From assembly GCF_003668565.1 (NCBI RefSeq), contig NZ_RCWJ01000001.1, positions 1,116,001 to 1,180,000 on the forward strand: a DNA stretch of 64,000 nucleotides. The letters are read 5' to 3'. The stretch is from Mycetocola zhadangensis (GTDB taxonomy: Bacteria; Actinomycetota; Actinomycetes; Actinomycetales; Microbacteriaceae). How positions within the stretch are numbered: the stretch's first letter is position 1; each line of letters opens with the position of its first letter. The notes beneath the pieces are model-generated. The model was not told where the DNA came from and searched no databases. It saw only the letters and a program-made list of their open reading frames with translations. Below, one piece after another: positions 1 to 8,686 of this stretch. A program made the position numbers and the translations under genes.

Positions 1-695
1 ACATCGCGTGGTGTCCTTACCCGCATGGGGATCGCTGGGACTATCGACTTCTCATGCTCGCCGAACTGCATGTCGATCCACGAGTCATCTGCCGTCACCG
101 CAGGGAACGAGGAAAATCGACGGTGGCCGTTCCTGTTCACCGCGTACCCGCCCGCCCCCCACAGTCGTGACGGCTGCCCTGGTATGCGGCTTCGAGCACG
201 GTAGTACGCCCTCACTGGGCCGGCGGCGCCGTGCGTGTCGTAAACAAACCGAGGCCGAGCCGCCACGACCCCCGGTCGTTCCAATTCTTCGAAGAGTGCG
301 ACCACGGTCTCCGGTGAGACCTCGATGTCTGCGTCCAGATAGAGGCGGGGCCAGCCCGATGCGAGGGAATCACCAGCGTTCAACGCGGCGGTTTTGGATG
401 CTTCATCGATCTCGACAACGTGCACGCCAGGGACCTCACGAGCGAGCGCCGCCGTCTCGTCCGTGCATCCGTTGCACACCACGAAAACTTCGACGTCCGA
501 CTTTGCGCAGAGCGGCGCGAGACTGCGGAGGGTTCGAACGATGACAGCGGCCTCGTTGTGCGCCGGAATGATGATCGCCCCCGGTGGGCGTTCGCCGCGT
601 GCCTGCGCCCACTCCCCAACCGGCCAGGATCGAGGGGTTTCCTCGACCGCACCGTCACGAGGCAGCGCCCCTGCCGCCATCATCGTTGCGCTCAT
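1..695 (-). CDS. Glycosyltransferase family 2 protein, 3' end cut by window edge
   Basis: About 231 N-terminal residues are visible and the stop lies outside the window. The GT-A fold signs of family 2 are clear: IIIPAHNE at residues 41-48, the CNGCTDET nucleotide-binding stretch at 74-81, KTAALNAG at 101-108 and a DAD (DxD type) metal site at 121-123. Such enzymes move a sugar from a nucleotide-sugar donor to a lipid, glycan or protein acceptor. The acceptor cannot be told here. The ATG at 693-695 was chosen because it opens the frame before the conserved domain. It lies downstream of the EamA transporter on the same strand, with a 211-bp spacer. Confidence 0.85.
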   Translation of the reverse strand, partial: MSATMMAAGALPRDGAVEETPRSWPVGEWAQARGERPPGAIIIPAHNEAAVIVRTLRSLAPLCAKSDVEVFVVCNGCTDETAALAREVPGVHVVEIDEASKTAALNAGDSLASGWPRLYLDADIEVSPETVVALFEELERPGVVAARPRFVYDTHGAAGPVRAYYRARSRIPGQPSRLWGAGGYAVNRNGHRRFSSFPAVTADDSWIDMQFGEHEKSIVPAIPMRVRTPRD

Positions 696-735
696 CGATG
701 GGCAACGTGTGCGCAGTGGCCGATGAAGGGAGTGT

Positions 736-770
736 GTCGACGCATGCCGCGTCGACGCTGGTTTAGCGTC
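736..770. repeat. Two overlapping hairpins upstream of the glycosyltransferase
   Basis: GTCGACGC (736-743) pairs with GCGTCGAC (749-756) across a 5-nt loop. GACGCT (754-759) pairs with AGCGTC (765-770). The two stems share bases 754-756, so they compete. No T-run follows on either strand. It could be part of the leader of the glycosyltransferase or the end of the transporter transcript. A further 9-bp inverted repeat (GATGTGGGG near 794, CCCCACATC near 887) frames the rest of this spacer. Confidence 0.4.
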
Positions 771-906
771 ATCTGGAGTTCCTGAACGTCCGGTTGATGT
801 GGGGCCGGACTCGGGCAAAACACAACTGAGGATTGCTCGCGTTTCCGGTTTCCTCACCGTAACCCCGTTCCCACTCTTTCGGCTCACCCCACATCGGGGG
901 CATCGG

Positions 907-1890
907 TCAGCTGCGCTTCCGTGCGCCATCCCCCCGCTCCCCTCCTGTAAGGGCCTCGCGGCCCTTCGTCGACTGACGGGTGCTTTTCCTCACCCCGGCC
1001 GTCGCGATAACGACCAGGCCGGCGCCGACGAGCGCGAATCCAACCCACCCGACGGGCTGAAGCCGTTCACCGACGATGACAATGGCGAGAGATGTCGCAA
1101 CGAGAGGTTCCAGCAACGTGAGCGTCGTCGCTGTCGCTGGCGACAGCATCCGTAGTCCGTATCCAAACGCGAGGTAAGCAAGAGCCATTGGAACGACGGC
1201 CAGATAGATCAGAATCAGGATGCCACGTGGCTCGGCAAGCGGGCCGGCATCCGCGAGAAAGAACCAGGGCACCATGACGACAGAGCCCGCGAAGAACATG
1301 GCCCCCATCGATGCGGCAGACGAAACGCCGGTGGTCATGATGGCCGAGGCGGCGACCGAGTAGGCGGCGTAACCGAGGCCAGCGAGCAGGCCAAGCGCGA
1401 CTCCTGCCACGATTGAGCCGGTCGTTGGTGCCTCTCCCCCGCCGCCAGGCGTGACACCGAAGGAGAGCAGCGCGATTCCGACGATGGCAACGGCTGTAGC
1501 GATGCCCCAGCGAGCCGTAAGCGGTTTGCGGCGCAGCGTTCGGTCAAGCAGGGCGGCGAACAGGGGACCTGAGCCGAGGGCGACAACGTTGCCAGCGGCG
1601 ACGCCGATGAAACTCATCGACGAATAATAAGTGGTTGGGTAAACCACGATGCCCACCGTACCGAGGAGAAGCCAGGGCCAGGCCGTCCCCGGGCGCCGCA
1701 GAAAGGCCAGAATGTCGCGCGGAGAGCGGAGGAAGAGCAACAGGCCGCCGAAACCGAAGGTCGCGAGACCGACGAGCAATGGTGAACTGCCCTCCGGAGC
1801 AAAGGACGCGACAGTGCCGGTTGTTCCCCACAGCACCGCGGCCGCGAGCACCGCTGCAACGTGGGGCGACGCGGATTGCTCGGTGGCCAC
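907..1890 (-). CDS. EamA/DMT-family transporter
   Basis: This 327-residue protein is almost wholly hydrophobic, with about ten predicted membrane spans. Two homologous halves are typical of the drug/metabolite transporter superfamily. The first half opens with AAVLWGTTGTVASF, the usual EamA start, and the second half contains LTLLEPLVATSLAIVIVGE, the usual EamA end. Family members export amino acids or other small metabolites across the plasma membrane, but the substrate cannot be read from sequence. The last 25 residues are charged and probably cytoplasmic. The ATG start is the first in frame. Confidence 0.85.
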   Translation of the reverse strand: MATEQSASPHVAAVLAAAVLWGTTGTVASFAPEGSSPLLVGLATFGFGGLLLFLRSPRDILAFLRRPGTAWPWLLLGTVGIVVYPTTYYSSMSFIGVAAGNVVALGSGPLFAALLDRTLRRKPLTARWGIATAVAIVGIALLSFGVTPGGGGEAPTTGSIVAGVALGLLAGLGYAAYSVAASAIMTTGVSSAASMGAMFFAGSVVMVPWFFLADAGPLAEPRGILILIYLAVVPMALAYLAFGYGLRMLSPATATTLTLLEPLVATSLAIVIVGERLQPVGWVGFALVGAGLVVIATAGVRKSTRQSTKGREALTGGERGDGARKRS

Positions 1891-1959
1891 TGGTCTCCTG
1901 TCGGCGCCGGGGACCAGCCGCCCACCGGGTTACCTCGAGATTAGGGCACCCGAGCGCCG

Positions 1960-2286
1960 TCAGCGAGCGTTCGCGCGCGAGCGTCTCGGCTCACGCAGAG
2001 GCATCCCCAGTTCGTCGAGGGGCGAGGAATTTTCGTGCTCGAGGCTGCGGTCGATCGGAGCAGGGCAGTTCAAAATCGCGTTCGGGGTGGAGTGGTCGAT
2101 CACGTGCTCCCCCATCGGATGGCCGCACACGGGGCAGGGCGCTGCGGCATGTTCCTCTTCGATGCCGTACGGCCCGAGGGGCGGCGGCCCGAAGACGGGC
2201 GTCAGCTTGCGATCGACCCACGCCGCGCTACGGACGAGCCGTCCGTTGTGGCCCGGATCCGGTTGAGTCTTCTTTGACGTGTCCAT
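1960..2286 (-). CDS. Small conserved-type hypothetical protein with Cys/His cluster
   Basis: This 108-residue protein is not recognised. It is soluble and has CPVCGH at residues 51-56 followed by H61, H65 and C74, which could form a single zinc site. The N-terminal third is basic and the C-terminal tail is Arg-rich. Coding potential is supported by the Cys/His spacing and by a good promoter hexamer immediately upstream. It lies 65 bp downstream of dhaM on the same strand. No function is proposed. Confidence 0.6.
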   Translation of the reverse strand: MDTSKKTQPDPGHNGRLVRSAAWVDRKLTPVFGPPPLGPYGIEEEHAAAPCPVCGHPMGEHVIDHSTPNAILNCPAPIDRSLEHENSSPLDELGMPLREPRRSRANAR

Positions 2287-2292
2287 GCGCCC

Positions 2293-2298
2293 ATGGTA
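2293..2298 (-). promoter_or_regulatory. Candidate -10 box, leaderless transcript of the 108-aa gene
   Basis: On the minus strand TACCAT is followed by 6 nt and then the ATG. This spacing would place the transcription start on or next to the start codon. No ribosome binding site is evident. Confidence 0.35.
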
Positions 2299-2351
2299 CG
2301 CCCGATTTGCGGTTTTGACTGGCCCGTGCTAAATGCGCCGAATGGACTCGC

Positions 2352-3071
2352 TCACGCCTCCCCGAAGCCCGATTCGACCAGATCGGCGAGAGCGTCGACG
2401 GCTTCCCGTCCGGCCGGGTCTTCCGTCGCAATCTCCGCAATCTTGCCTCTGACAAGACCGAGCGCCATGATCGCAAGGAGGCTTTTCGCGTCCCGACCGT
2501 TGACGGTCACTCGAGGGGCGAAGGTGCTCGCGAGCTTGACGAAGTCAGCGGCCGGCCTGGCGTGAAGCCCGTCGCGATTGAGAATGGTCACCGATCGCGA
2601 GTATCCCGTGAACGGCGCAGCGGGCGCGCTGGCTTGTGAGCCGGGCGTTGCCGCTCCTGCCTGATCCGTCCCCGTGCGCGGAGCAACGAAAATGTCGACG
2701 GCCGAGCGAGCGGCGGCCTCGACACCGTCGAGGTCCGAGCCCGTCTGGGCGGCGACCGCTGCAGCGACTCCGCCCTCGACAAGCGGGGCGTCAATAATGC
2801 GAACGGATGCCTGCGCGGCGTCATCGAGGAAGTCGAGCGCTGTTTCCGCCGTGAGAATCGCGGAACCGAGATCACACAGAATTGCGACTCCTCCCCCGGA
2901 GTCGGCGTCGGCGATGGCCGCTGTCACCCTGTCAAAACTTGTCCCAATCCCGCCGTCGTCCGTGCCACCAGCGGCGACAAGGGCAACGTTCGGCGCCATC
3001 TGTCTGGCAAGCTGCACGAGCCCCTCTGCGATGAGCGCACTGTGCGAAACCAGAACGATGCCGACGGTCAC
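2352..3071 (-). CDS. dhaM: Dihydroxyacetone kinase phosphotransfer subunit DhaM (EIIA-HPr fusion)
   Basis: DhaM passes phosphate from the PTS to ADP bound on DhaL. The N-terminal domain (about 1-130) is a mannose-type EIIA, with the phospho-accepting His10 in VLVSHS. After a linker rich in Ala, Ser and Pro comes an HPr-like domain (about 155-239) with NRDGLHARPAADF and His170. At 239 residues it lacks the enzyme I-like third domain of E. coli DhaM, so general PTS enzyme I must come from elsewhere in the genome. Its ATG overlaps the dhaL stop by 4 bp, so the two are translationally coupled. It is last in a dhaK-dhaL-dhaM operon. Confidence 0.93.
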   Translation of the reverse strand: MTVGIVLVSHSALIAEGLVQLARQMAPNVALVAAGGTDDGGIGTSFDRVTAAIADADSGGGVAILCDLGSAILTAETALDFLDDAAQASVRIIDAPLVEGGVAAAVAAQTGSDLDGVEAAARSAVDIFVAPRTGTDQAGAATPGSQASAPAAPFTGYSRSVTILNRDGLHARPAADFVKLASTFAPRVTVNGRDAKSLLAIMALGLVRGKIAEIATEDPAGREAVDALADLVESGFGEA

Positions 3072-3751
3072 GATTCCGTTCCACTGGTGTTGGCGTCACT
3101 GCTGTGGGCTTCACCGTTGCCGGCCGCGACCGATGCAGCGGCCCGCAACAGCAGCGCCGTCGACTGGGCACCCGGGTCTCGGTGGCCGATCGCGCGTTCG
3201 CCCAGATAACTGGCGCGTCCCTTGCGCGCGATCAGCGGTTCTGTCGCCTCCGCGCCCCGCTCGGCAGCAGTGGCGGCTGCCGCCAGGACTGCTGCCTCGT
3301 CCTCACCGGCAGCTTGCGCGTCGGCAGCGGCGTCGACGGCTGGAGTCCACGCGTCGATCATCGTTTTGTCGCCGGTTTCCGCCTTCCCGCGCAGCACGAT
3401 GCCGTCCCGAGCGGCGCGCAGGAGCGCAACGACCGCCGCTGAGTCAAGCTGCGGTTCGGAGCCGATAGCAACCGACGCCTTGAGGAATGCCGTACCGAAC
3501 AACGGACCGGACGCCCCTCCAACCGTCGAGATCAGTGTCGTGGCCACGAGCTTGAGGACATCGGACGGCGTCGCATCGCTCGCGAGATCGTCGAGCTTTC
3601 CCACCACGGCCGAGAATCCGCGATCCATGTTCTCGCCGTGATCACCGTCGCCGATGTCACGGTCAAGGGTGATCAGCTCAACACGGTGCTCGGCGATGAC
3701 CGCCGCGCACGCGCGCGTCCAGTCGATCGCCCACGAAGTTCCCAATGTCAT
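3068..3751 (-). CDS. dhaL: Dihydroxyacetone kinase subunit DhaL
   Basis: DhaL holds ADP/ATP with magnesium and phosphorylates dihydroxyacetone bound covalently to DhaK. The hallmark DIGDGDHGENMDRG stretch (about residues 32-45) supplies the Asp cluster and His38. GGASGPLFGTAF and GKAETGDKTMIDAW are also typical. The length of 227 residues is slightly above the usual 210, the extra part being a Ser/Thr-rich tail. It sits 46 bp downstream of dhaK and overlaps dhaM by 4 bp. Confidence 0.95.
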   Translation of the reverse strand: MTLGTSWAIDWTRACAAVIAEHRVELITLDRDIGDGDHGENMDRGFSAVVGKLDDLASDATPSDVLKLVATTLISTVGGASGPLFGTAFLKASVAIGSEPQLDSAAVVALLRAARDGIVLRGKAETGDKTMIDAWTPAVDAAADAQAAGEDEAAVLAAAATAAERGAEATEPLIARKGRASYLGERAIGHRDPGAQSTALLLRAAASVAAGNGEAHSSDANTSGTES

Positions 3752-3797
3752 TGAATTGCCCTTTCAGACCTCGACGAATACAGCGGCGGCAGGAGCG

Positions 3798-4799
3798 TCA
3801 GCGACCCCAGCGGAGCGCGGCGGTCTGCACCGGCGCATCCCACAACTCGGTGAGTTCGGAATCCAGCTTGAGCACCGAAAGCGACATGCCCTGCATCTCC
3901 AGGGATGTCGTGTAGTTGCCGACGAGAGACCTCACGACGTCGATCCCCTTTCCCCGGAGCACCTCGGCCGCGTGGCGGTAAGCGATATACAGCTCCACCT
4001 GCGGAGTCCCGCCCATGCCATTCACCAGCAGCAGGACCTGATCCCCCGAGCTGAACGGGACATCATCGATGATGGGCCCGAGCAACCGCTCAACAATCAG
4101 ATCCGCCGATTCGAGCTTGATCTTCTCGCGTCCTGGTTCACCGTGGATCCCGATCCCGATTTCGATTTCGTCCTCGGCCAGCGTGAAACTCGGCTCACCG
4201 GCGTGCGGCACCACACACGGCGTCAAAGCGACACCCATCGATCGCACGTTGGCGTTGACCCGCTCTGCAACAGCCGTCACTTCGTCCAGCGAGTCCCCGC
4301 GCTGGGCCGCGGCCCCTGCGATCTTCTCGACGAGCACGGTGCCAGCAACCCCACGACGTCCAGCAGTGTAGAGCGAATCCTGCACGGCGACGTCATCGTT
4401 GACGATCATGCTGCGGACTTCGACGCCGTCAGCGGCAGCCAGCTCGGCAGCCGTCTCAAAGTTCAGGACATCCCCCGTGTAGTTCTTCACGATGTGAAGC
4501 ACACCTGCTCCCCCGTCGACGGCTTTTGTGGCCGCGACTATTGGGTCGGGCGTTGGTGAGGTGAATACAGCGCCGGGAACGGCGGCGTCGAGCATGCCGT
4601 AGCCGACAAAGCCGGCGTGCAGAGGCTCGTGTCCGCTTCCTCCGCCCGAAACGATGCCGACCTTCCCGGCCTGTGGCGCATCAGTGCGCACGACATAGAC
4701 GGGGTCAGTCGATGCTCGGACGATGTCGGCGTGGGCTGCAGCGAACCCCGCTACCGCCTCGTCGACGACGTGCTTCGGGTCATTGATGAGTTTCTTCAT
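3798..4799 (-). CDS. dhaK: Dihydroxyacetone kinase subunit DhaK
   Basis: DhaK binds dihydroxyacetone through a hemiaminal bond to a His. The sequence has the full fold at the normal length of 333 residues. [15 protein letters not shown] (52-66) and the IGIHGEPG loop with the likely covalent His219 are both present. It is the first gene of the dha operon, which channels dihydroxyacetone into glycolysis. A tandem 9-mer and an inverted repeat lie just upstream and may carry regulation. It follows trpD by 92 bp on the same strand. Confidence 0.96.
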   Translation of the reverse strand: MKKLINDPKHVVDEAVAGFAAAHADIVRASTDPVYVVRTDAPQAGKVGIVSGGGSGHEPLHAGFVGYGMLDAAVPGAVFTSPTPDPIVAATKAVDGGAGVLHIVKNYTGDVLNFETAAELAAADGVEVRSMIVNDDVAVQDSLYTAGRRGVAGTVLVEKIAGAAAQRGDSLDEVTAVAERVNANVRSMGVALTPCVVPHAGEPSFTLAEDEIEIGIGIHGEPGREKIKLESADLIVERLLGPIIDDVPFSSGDQVLLLVNGMGGTPQVELYIAYRHAAEVLRGKGIDVVRSLVGNYTTSLEMQGMSLSVLKLDSELTELWDAPVQTAALRWGR

Positions 4800-4813
4800 T
4801 GAACTCTCTCCAG

Positions 4814-4856
4814 GTGGCGAATGTGGCGAATAGATGTGTCACGCGGGGCCTGACAC
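4814..4856 (-). promoter_or_regulatory. Candidate operator region of the dha operon
   Basis: GTGGCGAAT occurs twice head to tail (4814-4822, 4823-4831). It is followed by an inverted repeat, GTGTCA (4836-4841) and TGACAC (4851-4856), separated by 9 GC-rich bases. The element lies 15-57 bp upstream of dhaK. It could be a repressor site or a short leader hairpin. No regulator gene is adjacent. Confidence 0.4.
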
Positions 4857-4891
4857 TCAACCTAGCGCCGAAGAGCGCGCGAAGGTAAGCC

Positions 4892-5944
4892 TTAAGCGCT
4901 TGCGCCAGCAACCCACTGATCGAGCTTCGCGGCCGCACGACCCGAGTCGAGCGCTTCCCTGGCAACCTCGAGCTGCGCCGCGAACCGATCAAGAATAGAA
5001 ACCTGCATCTGGCTCGGGTCCTCAGCAAGCCGATAGGCGACAAGTCCGGCCGCGGCGTTGAGCAGCACGATGTCCCGAACCGCGCCTTTCTCTCCGGCGA
5101 GCACGCGCCGAACGACACCAGCGTTGTGCTCCGGGTCGCCTCCGATCAATTCGCTCATCTTCACCAGCGGGATTCCGAGGTCACGTGGGTCAAGGTCATG
5201 TTCGGTGACCGATCCCCTGCTGACTTCCCAGATGTGGGAGTGCCCCGTCGTTGTGAGCTCGTCGAGGCCGTCATCGCCGCGAAAGACCAGCGCCGTTGCA
5301 CCGCGGGTCTGGAAGACGCCGACGAACAGAGGCACACGGTCGAGTTGTGCAACGCCGACCGCCGACGCTTCGGGTCGAGCAGGATTGCAGAGCGGACCGA
5401 GGAAGTTGAAGACCGTCGGGATGCCAAGATCGGCCCTCACCGGTGCCGCGTGACGGAACCCGGGGTGGAACGCCGACGCGAACGCGAAAGTGATCCCGGT
5501 TTCCTTGAGAGCGGATGCCACCTGGTCAGGTGAGCGGGTCAGGTCGATTCCCAGCGCAGAGAGCACGTCGCTCGCACCAGACACGCTGCTGACCGCACGG
5601 TTGCCGTGCTTGATCACAGGAACGCCGGTTGACGCGACGACAACACACGCCATGGTCGAAATGTTGACAGTGCCAAATTTGTCTCCGCCGGTACCGACAA
5701 TGTCGAGCGCCATCGAATCCACCGGAAGAGGAACGGCCCGCTCGAGGATCGCGTCGCGGAAACCGACGATTTCGTTGACCGATTCGCCCTTCGCGCGGAG
5801 CGCGACGAGGAACCCGGCGATCTGCGCCGGAGTGGCTTGCCCACTAATGACGTTCTCCATCGCCCAGGTCGCCTCAGCGACGCTGAGATCATCGCCGTGA
5901 AGCAATGTCGAGAGAAGTTGCGGCCAGGTGACGGTGTCGGTCAT
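4892..5944 (-). CDS. trpD: Anthranilate phosphoribosyltransferase
   Basis: TrpD joins anthranilate to phosphoribosyl pyrophosphate in tryptophan synthesis. With the ATG at 5942-5944 the protein has 350 residues, normal for the family. GTGGDKFGTVNIS (84-96) binds PRPP and KHGNRAVSS (112-120) contributes to the anthranilate tunnel. FHPGFRHAAPVRADLG and FNFLGPLCNPA are further family signatures. An in-frame ATG 48 bp upstream would add 16 residues with no conserved content, so I did not use it. The gene stands away from other trp genes and is divergent from ctaE. Confidence 0.95.
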   Translation of the reverse strand: MTDTVTWPQLLSTLLHGDDLSVAEATWAMENVISGQATPAQIAGFLVALRAKGESVNEIVGFRDAILERAVPLPVDSMALDIVGTGGDKFGTVNISTMACVVVASTGVPVIKHGNRAVSSVSGASDVLSALGIDLTRSPDQVASALKETGITFAFASAFHPGFRHAAPVRADLGIPTVFNFLGPLCNPARPEASAVGVAQLDRVPLFVGVFQTRGATALVFRGDDGLDELTTTGHSHIWEVSRGSVTEHDLDPRDLGIPLVKMSELIGGDPEHNAGVVRRVLAGEKGAVRDIVLLNAAAGLVAYRLAEDPSQMQVSILDRFAAQLEVAREALDSGRAAAKLDQWVAGASA

Positions 5945-6005
5945 GCTTCCCAGCTTATCGAGCGACCCTTCCGCCACGAATTCACTGCACATTCCCGGAC
6001 TGAAC

Positions 6006-6019
6006 TAAGGCACACCTAA
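6006..6019. promoter_or_regulatory. Candidate DtxR/IdeR-type iron box
   Basis: TAAGGCACACCTAA matches the DtxR-family core TTAGGCTAACCTAA at 11 of 14 positions. It lies in the trpD/ctaE divergent spacer, about 80 bp upstream of ctaE. An iron-dependent repressor acting on heme-copper oxidase genes is plausible, but this is pattern matching only. Confidence 0.35.
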
Positions 6020-6074
6020 GTAAAGACTTGGCTGTCAGTGCCCCCGAATGCGAAAAACCGCCGGGGATATCGGC

Positions 6075-6080
6075 CATAAT
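6075..6080 (+). promoter_or_regulatory. Candidate -10 box of the ctaE-qcrCAB operon
   Basis: CATAAT differs from TATAAT at one base and lies 6 nt before the chosen GTG start of ctaE. This would give a leaderless mRNA. Confidence 0.4.
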
Positions 6081-6086
6081 GGAACA

Positions 6087-6716
6087 GTGACGAGCACCTC
6101 ATTGAACTACGCGGCGAGAGCCCAAAAGATCAACAGGCCAAACCCTGTAGCCGTTGGCACCATTGTGTGGCTCGGCAGCGAAGTAATGTTCTTCGCCGGC
6201 CTGTTTGCCATTTACTTCACCCTCCGTTCGGTCGCACCTGACCTGTGGGCGAGCGAGACTTCGCTGCTGAACATTCCGTTCTCGACAACGAACACGATCA
6301 TCCTCGTGGCGTCGTCGTTCACCTGCCAGTTCGGTGTTTTCGCTGCAGAGCGTATGCAGCCGCGGTCGGTTGGCCCTAAGCCTTCGCAGTGGGGCATGGT
6401 CGAGTGGTTCTTCCTCACCTATGCGCTCGGCGCCATCTTCGTCGCCGGCCAGATCTTCGAGTACGCAACGCTCGTCAGCGAGGGCGTCTCGATCTCGTCG
6501 AACGCATACGGCTCGGCGTTCTACCTCACAACCGGCTTCCACGGTCTCCACGTCACTGGCGGACTCATCGCGTTCCTGCTCGTCATCGGCCGCGCGTACG
6601 CCGTTAAGACCTTCGGCCACAAGGAAGCGACAAGCGCGATCGTCGTCTCGTACTACTGGCACTTCGTTGACGTGGTCTGGATCGGCCTCTTCTTCGTCAT
6701 TTACGTACTGAAATAG
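6087..6716 (+). CDS. ctaE: Cytochrome c oxidase subunit III
   Basis: This is the third core subunit of the aa3 heme-copper oxidase, in the plasma membrane. It has about five spans, as in other actinobacteria. [20 protein letters not shown], the [12 protein letters not shown] loop and [18 protein letters not shown] at the C-terminus are characteristic. The GTG at 6087 (209 residues) was preferred over an upstream ATG at 6048 because the extra 13 residues are not family-like and because a -10 hexamer sits 6 nt before it. It leads the qcrCAB genes, as is usual in actinobacteria. Confidence 0.95.
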   Translation: MTSTSLNYAARAQKINRPNPVAVGTIVWLGSEVMFFAGLFAIYFTLRSVAPDLWASETSLLNIPFSTTNTIILVASSFTCQFGVFAAERMQPRSVGPKPSQWGMVEWFFLTYALGAIFVAGQIFEYATLVSEGVSISSNAYGSAFYLTTGFHGLHVTGGLIAFLLVIGRAYAVKTFGHKEATSAIVVSYYWHFVDVVWIGLFFVIYVLK

Positions 6717-6736
6717 AACCGGAAGACTGCACGCGA

Positions 6737-7552
6737 ATGTTTAGGACTCACACACGTTCCCCTCGTCAGAGCAGGAACACAGGACGCCGCTCCCCACTGG
6801 CGACAACGGCACTGATCGCTGTCGGACTGCTTTTCACCGGCGGAGCGTACGCCGCGTTCTCAACCACGACGGCCAGCGCTGAAACGTCCCACGCCGCAAG
6901 CGCAGGCACCGTTGAGGAAGGCAAGAAGCTCTTCCAGGCCAACTGCGCCAGCTGCCACGGTCTCGCTCTTCAGGGCACCGACGACGGACCAAGCCTTATC
7001 GGCGTCGGTTCCGCGTCCGTCGACTTCCAGGTCGGCACCGGCCGCATGCCACTGCAGGCACAGGGCCCACAGGCTCCGGTGAAGCCGGTGCAGTTCACCG
7101 ACGAGCAGGTTCGCGCCCTCGCCGAGTACGTTGCGACAACGGGTCCAGGCCCGAGTATCCCCGACGAGTCACTGCTCCAGGCTGACGGCGACGCAGCCAA
7201 CGGCGCAGAACTCTTCCGCGTCAACTGCGCGATGTGCCACAACGTTGCAGGTGCAGGTGGAGCGCTGACCGAGGGCAAGTACGCACCAGCACTGACCGGC
7301 GTAGAGCCCGTTCACATCTACGAGGCCATGGTTACCGGCCCGCAGAATATGCCTGTGTTTAACGACGCCAACCTCTCCCCCGAGGACAAGCGCGACATCA
7401 TCACCGCACTCAAATTCACCCAGGAAAACTCGACTGTCGGTGGACACGCCCTTGGAAGCCTCGGCCCAGTCGCCGAAGGCCTCTTCATCTGGATCTTCGG
7501 ACTCGGGGCAATTGTCGCGCTCACCGTGTGGATCACGGCGCGATCCAACTAA
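6737..7552 (+). CDS. qcrC: Ubiquinol/menaquinol-cytochrome c reductase, diheme cytochrome c subunit
   Basis: QcrC carries electrons from the Rieske protein to the aa3 oxidase within a bc1-aa3 supercomplex and replaces a soluble cytochrome c. Two heme-attachment motifs are seen, CASCH (70-74) and CAMCH (164-168), each within its own c-type domain. A membrane segment near 22-42 and another near 248-266 anchor it, with the heme domains outside. The length of 271 residues is normal. It follows ctaE by 20 bp and precedes qcrA by 45 bp. Confidence 0.96.
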   Translation: MFRTHTRSPRQSRNTGRRSPLATTALIAVGLLFTGGAYAAFSTTTASAETSHAASAGTVEEGKKLFQANCASCHGLALQGTDDGPSLIGVGSASVDFQVGTGRMPLQAQGPQAPVKPVQFTDEQVRALAEYVATTGPGPSIPDESLLQADGDAANGAELFRVNCAMCHNVAGAGGALTEGKYAPALTGVEPVHIYEAMVTGPQNMPVFNDANLSPEDKRDIITALKFTQENSTVGGHALGSLGPVAEGLFIWIFGLGAIVALTVWITARSN

Positions 7553-7597
7553 GCAGCAGAGCAGCAATGACACAGCGCAGAACTACTAAGGAGCACA

Positions 7598-8686
7598 ATG
7601 GCACAGGACGGTAACAGCGGCACGGAACTCGCCGCTGCCGACTCGTCGGACCACGGCCACGGCACTGAACTTGCCGTAGGCACGGCGGTTGTGGCCACAG
7701 ACGCGGTACCGAACCCGGGATTCCCCCCGCACCGGCCCCGCGTGACGGATCTGGATCCCAAGAAAGAGAAGCGCGCAGAACGCACCGTCTACACGCTGTT
7801 CTACCTCTCGGCAGCGGGCAGCATCTGGGCGATCGCCGCCTACATGATGTTCCCCATCGAGCCGGAGAACCTGAACTCGGTGCGGGCGAACAACCTGTTC
7901 ATCGGGCTCGGTCTTGCTCTCGCTCTTCTGGCGCTCGGTATCGGCGCTGTGCACTGGGGCAAGGCTCTCATGCACGACCAAGAGGGCATTGACATGCGTC
8001 ACCCGACGCGCGGCTCGGAATCAACACGTGATCGCGCCGTCGAAGTCTTCGCTGAGGCGAACGAGGAGTCCGGCTTCGGACGCCGCTCGCTCATCCGCAA
8101 CAGCCTCATTGGTGCGCTCATCGCCTTCCCGCTTCCCGCGGTCGTCCTCTTCCGAGGCCTCGCACCCGAGGGCCCTGAAGCCAACCCGGTCAGGCTGCTT
8201 GAGCACACCATGTGGAAGAAGGGCGACCGTCTCGCCCGCGACCCTTCCGGTGTTCCCATCAAGGCAGTTGACGTCACCATCGGTTCCGTCTTCCACGTCA
8301 TTCCCGAAGAACTGGCGAACCTGGGGCACAGCGAGGGCTACCTCGAGGAGAAGGCGAAAGCCATAGTTCTCCTCATGCGCCTCAAGCCGGAGGACCTCGT
8401 CGAAGACGAGGACAAGAAGGACTGGTCGTACGACGGAATCGTCGCTTACTCCAAGGTCTGCACCCACGTCGGTTGCCCGGTTGCACTGTACGAGCAGCAG
8501 ACGCATCACCTGCTCTGCCCATGCCACCAGTCGCAGTTCGATGTCACCAACCACTGCGCCGTGATCTTTGGTCCGGCCGCCCGTCCCCTTCCGCAGCTTC
8601 CGATCGCTGTTGACGACGAGGGATACCTCGTTGCACAGAGCGACTTCCTCGAACCTGTTGGCCCAAGTTTCTGGGAGCGTCATTGA
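7598..8686 (+). CDS. qcrA: Ubiquinol/menaquinol-cytochrome c reductase, Rieske iron-sulfur subunit
   Basis: The Rieske 2Fe-2S motifs are CTHVGC (288-293) and CPCHQSQF (307-314), giving Cys288, His290, Cys307 and His310 as cluster ligands with Cys293 and Cys309 as the disulfide. GPAARPLPQLPI follows, as in other Rieske subunits. Three hydrophobic segments (about 64-85, 99-120 and 167-187) fit the actinobacterial form, which has three spans rather than one. AAGGAG precedes the ATG. The stop overlaps the TTG start of qcrB. Confidence 0.96.
   Translation: MAQDGNSGTELAAADSSDHGHGTELAVGTAVVATDAVPNPGFPPHRPRVTDLDPKKEKRAERTVYTLFYLSAAGSIWAIAAYMMFPIEPENLNSVRANNLFIGLGLALALLALGIGAVHWGKALMHDQEGIDMRHPTRGSESTRDRAVEVFAEANEESGFGRRSLIRNSLIGALIAFPLPAVVLFRGLAPEGPEANPVRLLEHTMWKKGDRLARDPSGVPIKAVDVTIGSVFHVIPEELANLGHSEGYLEEKAKAIVLLMRLKPEDLVEDEDKKDWSYDGIVAYSKVCTHVGCPVALYEQQTHHLLCPCHQSQFDVTNHCAVIFGPAARPLPQLPIAVDDEGYLVAQSDFLEPVGPSFWERH

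Noticed and set aside
3654-4559. 301-codon plus-strand open frame over dhaK
   Set aside because: DhaK on the other strand has its catalytic residues; this frame is a shadow.
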